DNA from: Dehalococcoidia bacterium
GTDB taxonomy: Bacteria; Chloroflexota; Dehalococcoidia; CAUJGQ01
Direction: 5' to 3'
Assembly: GCA_035310145.1 (NCBI GenBank)
Contig: DATGEL010000039.1
Location: 27,764-91,763, forward strand
DNA: 64,000 bases
A model generated the notes under the pieces. It saw only the letters and a list, made by a program, of their open reading frames with translations. It searched no databases and was not told the DNA's origin. Positions 45,826-55,647 of this stretch are shown here, piece by piece. The position numbers and the translations under genes are program-made. Positions within the stretch are counted from its first letter, which is position 1. Each line of letters opens with the position of its first letter.

Positions 45826-45844
45826 ACGCGCCGCCGCGCTCCCA

Positions 45845-45890
45845 GAAACACAGCGAGGCCGGCATGTTTGTGCCGGCCTCGCTGTGTTTC
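45845..45890 (+). terminator. Terminator after the gyrA tail copy
   Basis: GAAACACAGCGAGGCCGGCA and its perfect complement form a 20-bp stem with loop TGTTTG, 19 bases after the TAA. It differs from the hairpin after gyrA itself. Confidence 0.75.
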
Positions 45891-46053
45891 GACGTGCGCA
45901 CGGAACTTGCACTCGCGCTAAACAGTTCGTATCGTGCGCTCAGACCGCCCCGCCGCGATAGACTGCCGGTTTCAAGACTCGCATCTCGGCTGCAGCGCAC
46001 GCGTGACGCCGCTCCGGCGCGCCGGTTTTGAACCGCGGCTTCAGGAGGGTGCG

Positions 46054-48027
46054 ATGGCACGTCTCACTCGCTGGTTGCGTCTCTCTGCTTGGCCACTGTG
46101 GCCGCTGCTGGCGCTGCTGGCCGTCCTGGGCTTCGGCCTGGCCGGGCGCGACTGGCCCGCCGCGGCGCAGGGCGGCAATCCGGCCGTGCCGCCCGAGGTC
46201 GCCGCCCACCTCGACCAGTGGCCGCAGGCGAACAAAGACCTCGCCAACACCCGCGCCCAGACCGACGGCGGCATCACCTCGCAGAACGTGAGCCAGCTCG
46301 GCGTCGCCTAGACGTTCGACGTGCCGGGTAAGGGCATCTTCGGCGCCGCCGCTACCAACCCGCTGATCGACGGCAACACCGTCTTCTTTCAGGATCTGAA
46401 GAGCAACGTCTTCGCCATCGACCTCGCCAGCGGCCAGGTCAAGTGGCAGCAGATGTATGACGCCGACTCGATCGGTCCGAACGGCCCGGCGATCGGCTAC
46501 GGCAAAGTCTTCGTGGCGAAAGACGCCTTCACGATCGCAGCACTCGACGAGAACACCGGCGCCGAGATCTGGTCCACGAAGGTCTCGCCCGCCCCGGGCA
46601 CCGGCGTCGATATTCAACTGCTGGCCTACGACAATATGGTGCTGGGCAGCACCGTGCCGGGCAGCGGCGTCAGCAGCTTCTACCAGGGCGGCAACACCGG
46701 CGCGATCTTCGCCCTGGACCAGGCGACGGGCGCGGTCAAGTGGCAGTTCAACACCGTCGATACCGCCGACATCTGGGGCAACGCGCAGGTGAACAGCGGC
46801 GGCGGCGCCTGGTATCCCCCGGCGATCGACCCCGACACCGGCATGACCTTCTGGGGCATCGGCAACCCGGCGCCCTTCCCCGGCACGGCGGACTTCCCCG
46901 GCGGCAGCAGCCGCCCCGGCAACAACCTCTACACCGATTCGGTCGTCGCGCTCGACCACGCCAGCGGCACGCTGAGCTGGTATCAGCAGATCCTGCCGCA
47001 CGACCTTTATGACCATGATTTTCAGTCGTCGCCCGTCCTCGCCACGGTGACCATCGGCGGTGCGGCGCAGAAGCTCGCGATCGGCAGCGGCAAGGCCGGC
47101 TACGTCGTGGCGCTGGACGAGGCGACGGGCAAGGTGCTCTGGAACACCGCCGTGGGCAAGCACCAGAACGACCGCGTGCAGAGCATCCCCGACGGGCTGA
47201 CGATGGAGGTCTACCCCGGCATTTTCGGTGGCGTGGAGACGGCGCTGGCCTATGCCGACGGCGTCGTCTACGTGCCCGTCGTCAATCTCTCGGCGTTCTT
47301 CACCAACAGCAGCGTGGATCAGAAAACCGCCAGCGACGTGACGCGCAGCAGCGGCGAGCTGGTGGCGATCGACGCGGCCACCGGCATCGTGCTCTGGGAT
47401 CACCAGTTGCCCAAAGCCAACTTTGGCAGCGCCACCGTCGTCAACGACCTGGTCTTCACATCGACGGTCGACGGCAAGGTCTACGCGCTGGATCGGACCA
47501 CGGGCGCTGAGGTCTGGACCTGGCAGGCGCCCGCGGGGATCAACGGCGCGCCCGCCGTGGCCGGCGACATGATCGTGTTGCCCGCCGGCGTCGGGGCGAA
47601 CCCCGTGCTCGTCGCCCTGAAGCTGGGCGCCGCGGGCGGCGCCGCGCCGGCCGCGACTCCTGCGCCGGCCGCCAGTCCGACTCCCGCCGCGAATCCGTCG
47701 CCGGCCGCCGGCGCCGCGGGTACCGTATTGACGATCTCGTCGCTCAACGACTCGACCTTCGACACAGACACACTGACGGCGCCGGCCGACACCTCGGTCA
47801 CCGTGGAATATCTGAACGACACGGCGATCCCGCACAACATCCACATCTACTACGGACCGGACGACAGCGCACCCACGCTGGCACAGACCGACGTGGTGAC
47901 CGGTCCCGGCAACACGCAGTCGGTGACGTTCACGACACCGGGGCCGGGGCAGTACTTCTTCCGCTGCGACGTGCACCCGCTGCAGATGGTCGGCACGCTG
48001 GTGGTAACCGGCGGCGGGGGACCGTAG
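46054..48027 (+). pseudogene. PQQ-type beta-propeller/cupredoxin fusion, interrupted by TAG
   Basis: ATG 46054 opens a signal-peptide protein (LWPLLALLAVLGFGLAG, mature from about AAAQGGN) reading VSQLGVA then TAG at 46309-46311, and the same frame continues TFDVPGKGIFGAAATNPLI to 48027. TGG to TAG explains it, since PQQ proteins have W at this point. The rest is a quinoprotein propeller (AIDLASGQVKWQQ, ALDQATGAVKWQF, ALDRTTGAEVWTW). A Pro/Ala linker leads to a blue-copper domain with ligands in PHNIHIYYGP and FFRCDVHPLQM (His, Cys, His, Met). An intact copy would be an exported dehydrogenase with its own copper electron acceptor. Confidence 0.75.
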
Positions 48028-48039
48028 CGGCGCGGGCTC

Positions 48040-48165
48040 CCATCCCCCGGTTCATCCCTTGGCCCCCAATGCTAGGGGAAGGGGAGTCTCCTGCTTCGTC
48101 TGGGAGTAAGCTCCCCTCTCCCAGGATTGGGAGAGGGGCCGGGGGTGAGGGCCGAGAGGCCGGGG
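48040..48165. repeat. Intergenic hairpin element, family R1
   Basis: This copy reads CCCATCCCCCGGTTCATCCC, GGCCCCCAATGCTAGGGGAA, and, after a 30-base centre, CCCCTCTCCCAGGATTGGGA and GAGGGGCCGGGGGTGAGGGC. It is close to the copy at 56883-57065. Confidence 0.7.
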
Positions 48166-48170
48166 CAGGC

Positions 48171-49466
48171 TTAGCCCGCGTCGTGCAGCAGCAGCTCGGC
48201 GGCGCGCCGGCCGAGCGCGAGGCTGTAGTTCTGGCCGCGGTCCTGCGGGTAGACATGGGCCATCGTGGCGAGGTAGACGCCGGGCAGCGGCGTGCGCAGC
48301 GGCGGCAGGCGGCGCAGATAGCCGCCGGTCACGATCGGCTGGGCAAAGGGCGCGTGAAACAGCCAGCGCTGCCGCACCCAGGCGGGATCGAAGGACGGGT
48401 TCAACCGGCGGATCGCGGGCAGGAACTCCTCGAACAGTCCGGCTTCGTCCTCGCGCAGCAGCGGATGCTCGGGCGGCAGATAATTGCCGAGATAGACCAG
48501 GTGCCGGCCGCCGTAGTCCGCGGCGGGCATGAAGTTGGTGTGCTCGACCAGCACCAGGAACGGGTAGCCCGGATCGCCGACCGAGATCCAGTAAGAGTCG
48601 GAGAGCCGGCGATCGAGCGCCAGGATCAGCACCTGCGCATCGTAAAAGTCGGGGCCGGGGTAGCGCCGTGCCCAGCTCTCCGGCAGCCCCTCGGCCATGC
48701 GCTCGAACACGCGTTGCGGCGCCGTGACGATCAGCCGCTCGAACGCGTAGGCGCCGGCGTTCGTCTCGACCTGCACCCCACCGTCGTGGCTGCAGATGCG
48801 GGTCGCCGCCGTGTCGAGCACGATCTCGCCGCTCAGCGCCCGCACGCGTTCGCCCAGCGCATCGTAGAGCTGCTGAAAGCCGCCGCGCAGATAACCCAGC
48901 GCCAGCGAGCGTTCGTGAAAGCGGCTCCAGAGCCAGCCCATCGCGATCTCGTTGGCGCGGCCGCCGAACTTGCCCTCCAGGATCGGCTCGATCAGCGCCG
49001 CGTAGGCCCGCGGCCCGGCCACGCGCCGGCTCCAGCCCGCCGCGGTCTTGCCAGCAAACGGCCGCTCGCCCGGCGTGAGTTTGAGCGCGGCCAGCATCAG
49101 GCCGAAGCGCAGGCGGTCGGCGATCGGAATCGCGTCGAAGCGCAGAATGCCGCCGAGCGACATCGGGTAAACGCGGCCGTTGCGCAGGCTCGCCGTCACC
49201 GGCTGCTTCCATTCCAGCCGATCGCCGAGGCCGAGCTGTTGAATCATGCGGATGATCGTGCGGTCGGTGCGGAAGATATGGTGATAGAACTTCTCCAGCG
49301 TCGCGGCCGAGTCGGCGCCGGGGCGGAAGCCGGCGGCCAGACCGCCCAGCTCCGCCTCGCGTTCGATCACGACGACGCGCCGGCCCGCCTCCGCCAGCCG
49401 CAGCGCCGCGCCCAGGCCCAGCGCGCCGCCGCCGATGACGCCGATCGCCCGCTGCCCGCCGGCCAT
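48171..49466 (-). CDS. FAD-dependent amine-oxidase/protoporphyrinogen-oxidase-like protein
   Basis: The 431-residue flavoprotein begins with the dinucleotide fold IGVIGGGALGLGAALRLAEA and RRVVVIEREAELGGLAAGF (residues 7-50). It contains LEKFYHHIFRTDRTIIRMIQ, a pattern of the UDP-galactopyranose-mutase/desaturase-like oxidoreductases near glycan gene clusters. The C-terminal FAD contact is GVYLATMAHVYPQDRGQNYS. ATG 49466 gives the usual N-terminus. No glycosyl-transferase lies adjacent. The substrate is unknown; a sugar or isoprenoid oxidation is possible. Confidence 0.8.
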   Translation of the reverse strand: MAGGQRAIGVIGGGALGLGAALRLAEAGRRVVVIEREAELGGLAAGFRPGADSAATLEKFYHHIFRTDRTIIRMIQQLGLGDRLEWKQPVTASLRNGRVYPMSLGGILRFDAIPIADRLRFGLMLAALKLTPGERPFAGKTAAGWSRRVAGPRAYAALIEPILEGKFGGRANEIAMGWLWSRFHERSLALGYLRGGFQQLYDALGERVRALSGEIVLDTAATRICSHDGGVQVETNAGAYAFERLIVTAPQRVFERMAEGLPESWARRYPGPDFYDAQVLILALDRRLSDSYWISVGDPGYPFLVLVEHTNFMPAADYGGRHLVYLGNYLPPEHPLLREDEAGLFEEFLPAIRRLNPSFDPAWVRQRWLFHAPFAQPIVTGGYLRRLPPLRTPLPGVYLATMAHVYPQDRGQNYSLALGRRAAELLLHDAG

Positions 49467-49693
49467 GCATGAACCCCTGCGCGGACGCCCTCACGGGCGC
49501 GCCGGCCCTCCCAGTGTAGAGGGGGATCCCCACTTGCCGCAGCCCGACGCCGGCAAGCACGGCCGCTTGCGAAGGCGTCGGCAACGGCGTGAAGGAGCGC
49601 GCCACGGCTACCACGTGTTCACCGCCTCGGCTACGCTTGCTGCGGCCGGCAAAACGGCGAATCGGTGCTGAGGCGGGAGGTGGTGGCAGGGCG

Positions 49694-50692
49694 ATGATCG
49701 TGATCATCCGCACCGACGCGGGCGAGGAGCAGATCCGCCGAATCATCGCGCAGGCCGAGGCGCTGGGCCTCTCGCATCATCTTTCGCGCGGGGCCGAACG
49801 CGCCGTGCTGATCCTCGGCGGCGGCGACCCGGGCGCGATCGAGCAGGCGTTCGCCCCGCTGCCCGGCGTCGAGCGGGTCGTGCCGCTCACGCGGCCGTAT
49901 CGCCTTGCCGGCCGCGAGGTGCACCCGGCCGACACGCTGGTGCAGGCCGGCGGCGTGCTGATCGGCGGCGCCCAGCCGGTCCTGATCGCCGGCACGGCCT
50001 CGCCCCAGGCCGATACGGCGGCGGTGGCGCTGGCCGCGGCGCTGCGCGACGCCGGCGCCCAGGTGATGCGCACCGGCGTCTACCGGCCGGTTTCGGCCAT
50101 GTTCGGCACGCCGCAGGTCGATGCGGCCGCCCTGCAACGGCTCGACGGCATTCGCCGCGAGACGGGGCTGGCCGTGGCCTGCGAGGTGCTGGCGGCGGAC
50201 GACGTGCCCGCCATTGCGCGGCATGCCGATCTGCTGATCGTCGGCGCCGAGCAGATGCACGCGCGGCCGCTGCTGCAGACCTGCGGCTGGAGCAACCGGC
50301 CGGTGATCCTCACCCGCGGCGAGTCGGCCCAGATCCAGGAGTGGCTGCAGGCTGCCGACCAACTGCTCGCGGGCGGCAACCGCCAGGTGCTGCTCTGTGA
50401 ACAGGGCATCCGCACCTACGAGACGGCCACGAGCCACACGCTCGACCTCAGCGCGGTGCCGCTGATCCGGCGCGTCTCGCACCTGCCGGTGCTGGTCGAT
50501 CCGGGCCAGGGCAGCGGCCAGCGCCAGCTCGTCGAGCCGCTGGCGCTCGCCGCCGTGGCCGCCGGCGCCCACGGCCTGCTGATCGACGTGCGACACCCCC
50601 AGGCCCACGCCGGCGGCGGCGAAGCGGCGATCGATCTGGCCGCCTTCAAAGCCCTCGCCGCCCGGCTGCACGCGCTCGTGGCCGCGCTCTGA
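49694..50692 (+). CDS. DAHP synthase-like protein (AroF/AroG type I-beta) lacking catalytic residues
   Basis: The 332-residue protein has the two-domain plan of the Thermotoga/Bacillus-type enzyme: a ferredoxin-like N-terminal domain ([20 protein letters not shown]) and a TIM barrel with [37 protein letters not shown] and [11 protein letters not shown]. Key residues of the active family are changed: AGPCS is AGTAS (metal Cys lost), KPRTS is RPVSA, the LLKRG Lys is Thr (ILTRG), and DPSHSGG is DPGQGSG (metal His lost). It is therefore probably not a DAHP synthase but a pseudo-enzyme or an enzyme with new chemistry. ATG 49694 fits the family start. Confidence 0.75.
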   Translation: MIVIIRTDAGEEQIRRIIAQAEALGLSHHLSRGAERAVLILGGGDPGAIEQAFAPLPGVERVVPLTRPYRLAGREVHPADTLVQAGGVLIGGAQPVLIAGTASPQADTAAVALAAALRDAGAQVMRTGVYRPVSAMFGTPQVDAAALQRLDGIRRETGLAVACEVLAADDVPAIARHADLLIVGAEQMHARPLLQTCGWSNRPVILTRGESAQIQEWLQAADQLLAGGNRQVLLCEQGIRTYETATSHTLDLSAVPLIRRVSHLPVLVDPGQGSGQRQLVEPLALAAVAAGAHGLLIDVRHPQAHAGGGEAAIDLAAFKALAARLHALVAAL

Positions 50693-50720
50693 GTCGGAGC
50701 CACCGAGGGGAGCGGAGAGA

Positions 50721-52292
50721 ATGGCGATCTACGACCTTCTGATTCGCGGCGGCCGGATCTACGACGGCAGCGGCAACCCCTGGCAGCGCGCCGACGTGGC
50801 GATCGCGGGCGACACGCTGCGCCTGCTGCGCGGCGACACGTCGCGGGTTGCAGCGAAGCGCACGATCGACGCACGCGGCCGCATCGTTTGTCCCGGCTTC
50901 ATCGACATGCACGCCCACAGCGGCAACGTGATCCTCAGCCAGCCGCGCCACGAGCCGAAAGTGCGCCAGGGCATCACCACCGAGCTGATCGGCGTGGACG
51001 GCAACTCCTACGCGCCGATCCTGCGGGGCGAGGACCTGGCGCAGTTCATCACGCTCAACGCCGGCCTCGACGGGCGGCCGCCGGACGGCCTGCGCGCCCG
51101 CTCCGTGGGCGAATACCTCGAAAACTTCGACGGCAAGGTCGCGGTCAACGTCTGCTACGTGATGGGTAACTCGCCGCTGCGCATCTCGGCGATGGGCTGG
51201 GACGACCGCGCGCCGACGAGCGGCGAGCTGGCGGCGCAGCGCCGGCTGATCCGCCAGGGCATGGAGGAGGGCGCCTTCGGCATCTCCACCGGGCTGACCT
51301 ATCCGCCCGGCAGCTACGCCAGCACCGAGGAGCTGGTCGAACTCTCGAAAGAGGCGGACGCGCTGGGCGGCATCTACGTCACGCACGTGCGCTTCGGCCT
51401 GGGCGACCGTCATGTGGACCCGATCAGCGAGGCGCTGGCGATCGGCGACCGCAGCGGCATTCCCGTGCACATCTCGCACTTCAACTCCGGCTGGCCCTTC
51501 TCCGGCGCCTGGCGCAAGCTGCTGGACCTCGTGGACGCGCGCGCCGCGCAGGGGCAGCAGGTGACGGCCGATGTCTATCCCTACATCTATTCCAGCACGC
51601 GGCTGGTGAGCCTGCTGCCCGAGTGGACACACGACGGCGGCGTGCCGAAGCTGCTGGAGCGGATGAGCGACGAGGCGGCGCGGCAGAAGATGGCGGCCGA
51701 CCCCAACTTCCAGCGGCTGCGGCTGCACAACTACCTGACGGCCAACTTCAGCCGGCCGCAGCACCGCCGCTTCGAGGGCTGGACGCTGCCGCAGATCGCC
51801 GAAGCGCTGGGCAAGAGCCTGATCGACACGATCTGTGACCTGCTGCTCGACGAAGAGCTGAACCTGGTGCAGATCGGCACCTTCGGCAACCCGGTCAACG
51901 TGCGCAAGTTCCTGGAGCACCCCAGCACGATGCTCGGCAGCGACGCCCTGTTGATCGGGGAAAAGGTCAGCCCGCGCACCTACGGCGCCGCGCCGACGAT
52001 GCTGGGCGACCTGGTGCGCGAAGAGGGCATTTTGAGCATGGCCGACTGCATCCGCAAGCTGACCTCGCTGCCGGCGCAGACGCTGGGCCTGCGCGACCGC
52101 GGCCTGCTCAAAGACGGCTTCAAGGCCGATCTCGTCGTCTTCGACCCGGAGACGGTGCGCTCGCCCGCCACGATCGAGCAACCGAAGCAGTTCCCGATCG
52201 GCATCGACTGCGTGATCGTCAACGGACGCGTCGTCGTGGACGGCGGCGAGCACACCGGCGCCCTACCCGGTCGGGCGCTGCGGCGGCACTGA
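50721..52292 (+). CDS. N-acyl-D-amino-acid deacylase-type amidohydrolase
   Basis: The 523-residue metal hydrolase has [18 protein letters not shown] at the start, the HxH pair in [10 protein letters not shown] near residue 66, [31 protein letters not shown] and PVHISHFN metal histidines, and the C-terminal [10 protein letters not shown]. Where D-aminoacylases have the metal Cys (GNCG), this protein has [10 protein letters not shown], an Asp, so it belongs to a subgroup with altered metal binding. It probably removes an acyl group from an N-acylated D-amino acid or similar. It follows the DAHP-synthase-like gene by 28 bases and is probably co-transcribed with it. Confidence 0.85.
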   Translation: MAIYDLLIRGGRIYDGSGNPWQRADVAIAGDTLRLLRGDTSRVAAKRTIDARGRIVCPGFIDMHAHSGNVILSQPRHEPKVRQGITTELIGVDGNSYAPILRGEDLAQFITLNAGLDGRPPDGLRARSVGEYLENFDGKVAVNVCYVMGNSPLRISAMGWDDRAPTSGELAAQRRLIRQGMEEGAFGISTGLTYPPGSYASTEELVELSKEADALGGIYVTHVRFGLGDRHVDPISEALAIGDRSGIPVHISHFNSGWPFSGAWRKLLDLVDARAAQGQQVTADVYPYIYSSTRLVSLLPEWTHDGGVPKLLERMSDEAARQKMAADPNFQRLRLHNYLTANFSRPQHRRFEGWTLPQIAEALGKSLIDTICDLLLDEELNLVQIGTFGNPVNVRKFLEHPSTMLGSDALLIGEKVSPRTYGAAPTMLGDLVREEGILSMADCIRKLTSLPAQTLGLRDRGLLKDGFKADLVVFDPETVRSPATIEQPKQFPIGIDCVIVNGRVVVDGGEHTGALPGRALRRH

Positions 52293-52294
52293 AC

Positions 52295-53089
52295 CTATGC
52301 GCCGGCGCCGTGAGCCGGCAGGCGCCGCGCCACCACGCGGCTGAAGCCGAGCAACTCGCCGCCGTCGGCCTCCAGCAAGGCGGTCTCCCGCGCCGAGCCG
52401 CGGCCAGCGAGGGCGCAGGCGCGGTTCCAGGTGAGCCAATCCTCCCAGCCTTGCGGCAGCCAGTCGGCGCGCTCGACCGCGACGGCGAGGCTCTTCTGCC
52501 AGTGCCGGCGCCACCAGGCGGGGCTGTGGAAGGTGCTGAAGTCCGCCTCCCAGTACGCCGCGAGCTTCGGCGGCGGCAGGCGCGGCAGCTCCCGCCGGAT
52601 TCCGGGCACGACGATGCCGAACCGCCCACCCTCCCGCAGGAAGCGCAGGCAGTAGGGCAAGTAGAGGTCGGCCGTGCCGAAGTAGTGGTAGGCGTCCATG
52701 CTCACGATCGCGTCGAAGAAGCCCTCGGCGAAGGGCAGCGCGTGCGCCTCGGCATAGATCGGAAAGACGCGGTCTTCCAGCCCGGCCTCGCGCAGGCGCG
52801 CCCAGTTCTCGGACGGCTTAATCCAGAGGTCGGCCGCCCAGACCTGCACGCCGAGCTCGCGGGCCAGGAAGATCGAGGAGAGCGCCTTGCCGCAGCCGAG
52901 GTCGAGCACGCGCATGCCCGGCGCCAGCGGCAGCGCCTGGCACAGCGCCTCCGTCAGCCAGAGCACGTTCGGCCCCATCAAGTTGTCGATTTGCCAGCGC
53001 GGATCGTACGCGGCGGCGCGCGGGTAACGGCCCAGCGTGAGCGCCGTGCGCAGCGCCTCGTCCTCGGCGGACGCGGGATCGACCGGCAT
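52295..53089 (-). CDS. SAM-dependent class I methyltransferase
   Basis: The 264-residue product has a Rossmann methyltransferase core: MRVLDLGCGKALSSIFLARE (SAM loop, near residue 65), VQVWAADLWIKPSENW, YAEAHALPFAEGFFDAIVSM and DAYHYFGTADLYL. The C-terminal half (FGIVVPGIRRELPRLPPPKL, FSTFHSPAWWRRHWQKS) is typical of a small-molecule methyltransferase. ATG 53089 follows AGGAGCGG. It converges on the deacylase gene with two bases between the stop codons. The methyl acceptor is unknown. Confidence 0.85.
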   Translation of the reverse strand: MPVDPASAEDEALRTALTLGRYPRAAAYDPRWQIDNLMGPNVLWLTEALCQALPLAPGMRVLDLGCGKALSSIFLARELGVQVWAADLWIKPSENWARLREAGLEDRVFPIYAEAHALPFAEGFFDAIVSMDAYHYFGTADLYLPYCLRFLREGGRFGIVVPGIRRELPRLPPPKLAAYWEADFSTFHSPAWWRRHWQKSLAVAVERADWLPQGWEDWLTWNRACALAGRGSARETALLEADGGELLGFSRVVARRLPAHGAGA

Positions 53090-53619
53090 ACACCGCTCCT
53101 GCAGGCTGCTGGCCGCCGCCACCATATGTCGCGGGATGACGGCCGGCAAGTGTCGGCGCCCGACCGGCTCGTGGCCGGCGGGTGGTGCGGATTCAGTCTA
53201 AGATCGGCTGCGATACCATAACATGTAGCCAGCGGCGATCCCGCGCCTTTGCTACGATGGACACGCATCCGATCCGGTGCGGCTCCGTCTGCCGTTCGCG
53301 ATCGAGCGATGCTCTGCGCCGGACGTGCGGCGCCGGAGCGAGTGCCGATGAGAACCTGGTCCGATGGTCGTCCGCGCGGCCGTGCACGCCTGAGGGCGGC
53401 CGTTTTGGCGCGGCACAGCAGCCGATTGGACGGCGATGAAACTCCTTGAGGGCGGCAAGGGGCGGACGGGTTGCGGGGCGCATGTTGGGCAGTTTCCTTA
53501 CACCGCGCGGCCGGGCCGGCGGAAACCCGGCCGGAGATCCTTGACAGTCCGCGGCCGATCGAAGAACATATGATCTGTTATAGGGTCACAGCGCGGCCGG
53601 GAGAGCGGAGGGCGCGAAC
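53090..53619. other. Region without a convincing gene
   Basis: Short open frames occur on both strands without ribosome sites. TTGACA at 53541 and TATGAT near 53568 are spaced 21 bases apart, too far for a good promoter, though this is the likely upstream region of 53620. Confidence 0.4.
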
Positions 53620-53850
53620 GTGGCGGATGCAATCGTCCGCGGGGCAGTCGGGAAGGAGAGGCAGACGCCGCGAGCCGCCGTCGGCGGCGCGATCGCGGCC
53701 GGTGAGCGCCGCGCGGAGGAGCGCTGGAGCAGGTTGAACGCCACGCTCGCCTGGCTCGGTTTCGGACCCTATCCGCAGCCGTACGGCCTGTACACGGCCG
53801 GCGCCCCCGGACGGGCGCGGGCCGCAAGCAAGGCGATGAGGAGACGCTGA
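53620..53850 (+). CDS. Small hypothetical protein, 76 aa, GTG start
   Basis: A GTG at 53620, after GGAGGGCG, opens a 76-residue frame rich in Ala, Arg and Gly (ERRAEERWSRLNATLAWLGF, GPYPQPYGLYTAG). No domain is visible. Its stop is one base before the ATG of the VOC gene, so the two may be translated together. Expression is uncertain. Confidence 0.4.
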   Translation: MADAIVRGAVGKERQTPRAAVGGAIAAGERRAEERWSRLNATLAWLGFGPYPQPYGLYTAGAPGRARAASKAMRRR

Positions 53851-53851
53851 G

Positions 53852-54205
53852 ATGGCGAACCCGGTCGTGCACTTCGAGATCATCGGCAAGGATGCGGGCA
53901 AAGCACGGCAGTTTTACTCCAGCCTGTTTGGCTGGGCGATCGACGCGAACAACCCGATGAACTACGGCATCGTGGACAACGGCGGCCAGGGGATCAACGG
54001 CGGCATCGCCGGCGCCGAGAATGGCGACCAGCCGCACACGATGTTCTATGTCGCCGTTCCCGATCTGCAGGCAACGCTCGACCAGGCGACCAGCCTGGGC
54101 GGCAAAGTGCTGATGCCCGTGACCGAGATTCCCAACACGGTCACGCTCGCCGTGTTCCAGGACCCGGACGGCAACGCGATCGGCCTGATCAAGGACGGCA
54201 TGTAA
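53852..54205 (+). CDS. VOC (glyoxalase/bleomycin-resistance fold) protein
   Basis: The 117-residue protein has the paired beta-alpha-beta fold of VOC metalloproteins: VVHFEIIGKDAGKARQFYSS, LFGWAIDANNPMNYGIVDNG, MFYVAVPDLQATLDQATSLG and LAVFQDPDGNAIGLIKDGM. His and Glu positions at the strand ends (HFEI, DPDG region) are the usual metal sites. The start ATG 53852 follows GAGGAGA. Functions in this family range from detoxification to antibiotic binding; nothing here decides. Confidence 0.85.
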   Translation: MANPVVHFEIIGKDAGKARQFYSSLFGWAIDANNPMNYGIVDNGGQGINGGIAGAENGDQPHTMFYVAVPDLQATLDQATSLGGKVLMPVTEIPNTVTLAVFQDPDGNAIGLIKDGM

Positions 54206-54246
54206 ACCACCGCCGCGGGCATCGCTCCCGCGGCCCGTCGCTTCGT

Positions 54247-54295
54247 GCGGCCCCGCGGCCGGCTCTCAGCGAGCCTTCGCGGGGCCGCTGGTTTT
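54247..54295 (+). terminator. Terminator of the VOC gene
   Basis: GCGGCCCCGCG and CGCGGGGCCGC pair around an inner GGCTC/GAGCC stem and are followed by TGGTTTTG, a good intrinsic terminator. Confidence 0.75.
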
Positions 54296-54457
54296 GTGCA
54301 CCGCGCGTGGTCGCCGGGGCCGCGGACCCGGCAGACGTGAGCGAGTTCACTGCGGCGGACGGCGGGAGCGACTACTGTTGCGCCGCGTGGCGTCGGCGGG
54401 CGCGCGGAACAATCCCCCGCCGGCCGCGCCGCGAGCACGCCCCGCCGGGATGCGACG

Positions 54458-55240
54458 ATGACCGCACCCGTAGCTGTTACACCGGCGCGGCGGCTCTGGA
54501 TCTACACCAATTTTGACTGCAACCTGCAGTGCAGCTACTGCGTCGCCCGCTCCAGCCCGCGGGCCGAACGCCGCGTTTTGGCGCCGCACGTCTATCGCCG
54601 GCTGATCGACGAGGCGGTGTTAACCGGCGTGCGCGAGGTCTTGCTCACCGGCGGCGAGCCGTTCCTGCTGCCCGACATCGCCGAGCGCCTGAACTACGCC
54701 GCCGACCGCCTGCCGACGACGGTGCTCTCCAACGCCATGCTCTACCACGGCCGCCGGCTGGAGTCGCTGCAGCAGATCTCGCGCGAGGTCACGGTGCAGG
54801 TCAGCCTCGACGGCGGCGAGGCCGCGACGCACGATGACTACCGCGGCGCCGGCTCGTGGCAGAAGACCGTCGCCGGCATCCGCACCTTGCGGGAACTCGG
54901 CTTCACCGTCGTGATCGGCAGCACCGAGACGCCGGCCAACCGCGACTGCCTCGACGATCTGCGCGCCTTCGTCACCGCGCTCGGCATTCCGCGGGAGCGG
55001 CACTTCCTGCGGCCGCTGGCGAAGCGCGGCTTCTCTCGCGAGGGGCTTGAGCTGAGCGCGGCGGATTTGGAGCCGGAGCTGACCGTGAGCCAGGACGGCG
55101 TCTTCTGGCATCCGCTGGCGCTGGACGAAGACATGCTGCTGACGCGGCGGATCTTCCCGCTGGCGGCGGCCTGGGAGCTGCTGGCCTGCCGCTGGCAGCA
55201 GGTGCTGGCGGCGGGCGCCCTGCCGCGCCCGTTCAAGTGA
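54458..55240 (+). CDS. Radical SAM protein (small, no SPASM domain)
   Basis: The 260-residue protein has the 4Fe-4S/SAM motif FDCNLQCSYCVARSSP (C-x3-C-x2-C, residues 20-27), VLLTGGEPFLLPDIAERL, VTVQVSLDGGEAATHDDYRG and TVVIGSTETPANRDCLDDL. Only one further Cys (LLACRW) is near the C-terminus, so there is no second cluster domain of the SPASM type. It is related to MoaA/PqqE-like enzymes. A truncated AsnC-type gene follows 70 bases downstream. The substrate is unknown. Confidence 0.88.
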   Translation: MTAPVAVTPARRLWIYTNFDCNLQCSYCVARSSPRAERRVLAPHVYRRLIDEAVLTGVREVLLTGGEPFLLPDIAERLNYAADRLPTTVLSNAMLYHGRRLESLQQISREVTVQVSLDGGEAATHDDYRGAGSWQKTVAGIRTLRELGFTVVIGSTETPANRDCLDDLRAFVTALGIPRERHFLRPLAKRGFSREGLELSAADLEPELTVSQDGVFWHPLALDEDMLLTRRIFPLAAAWELLACRWQQVLAAGALPRPFK

Positions 55241-55310
55241 GGCTAGCGCCACGGCCCCCGTGCGGGGCCAGCGAGGCGCGGGCGGCGTGGAGCGAAGGAG
55301 CAGTTGACAA

Positions 55311-55568
55311 ATGACCAGTAGCACGAGTGTGCGGGCCTTTGTGCTGATCGAAGCCGACCAGACGCGGGTGGAGGAGCTGCGCGACACGCTGCCGCAGATC
55401 GAGCTCGACGGCTCGCGGGTCACCTCCGTCGCCATCGTGAGCGGGCCGTACGATCTGATTGCGACGGTGGAGAGCCGCGACCTAGCGCAGCTCGGCCGCT
55501 GAGTCTCGCTGGGAATAGCGGCCGCCGGCGGCGTCCGACGCACCACCACCTGTCTGATCTTCGACTGA
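55311..55568 (+). pseudogene. Stand-alone AsnC/Lrp ligand-binding domain, interrupted by TGA
   Basis: ATG 55311 encodes VRAFVLIEADQTRVEELRDT and IVSGPYDLIATVESRDLAQL, ending GR at TGA 55500-55502. The same frame continues VSLGIAAAGGVRRTTTCLIF and D before TGA 55566, exactly the expected end of an AsnC-type ligand-binding (RAM) domain. The stop is therefore a nonsense codon in a domain of about 85 residues. The domain normally binds an amino acid and oligomerises; the HTH part is absent by design in such stand-alone members. Confidence 0.7.
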
Positions 55569-55647
55569 GCGCACGTGCCGGATGGGCCGGCCGCCGCTGC
55601 GGCCGGGCCCTGTTGCGCTCGGCCGCGCCGCCGAGGAGGAGCCGGCC

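Noticed and set aside
45940..47976. 678-codon minus frame opposite the interrupted PQQ gene
   Set aside because: Composition is that of a shadow; all recognisable motifs are on the plus strand.
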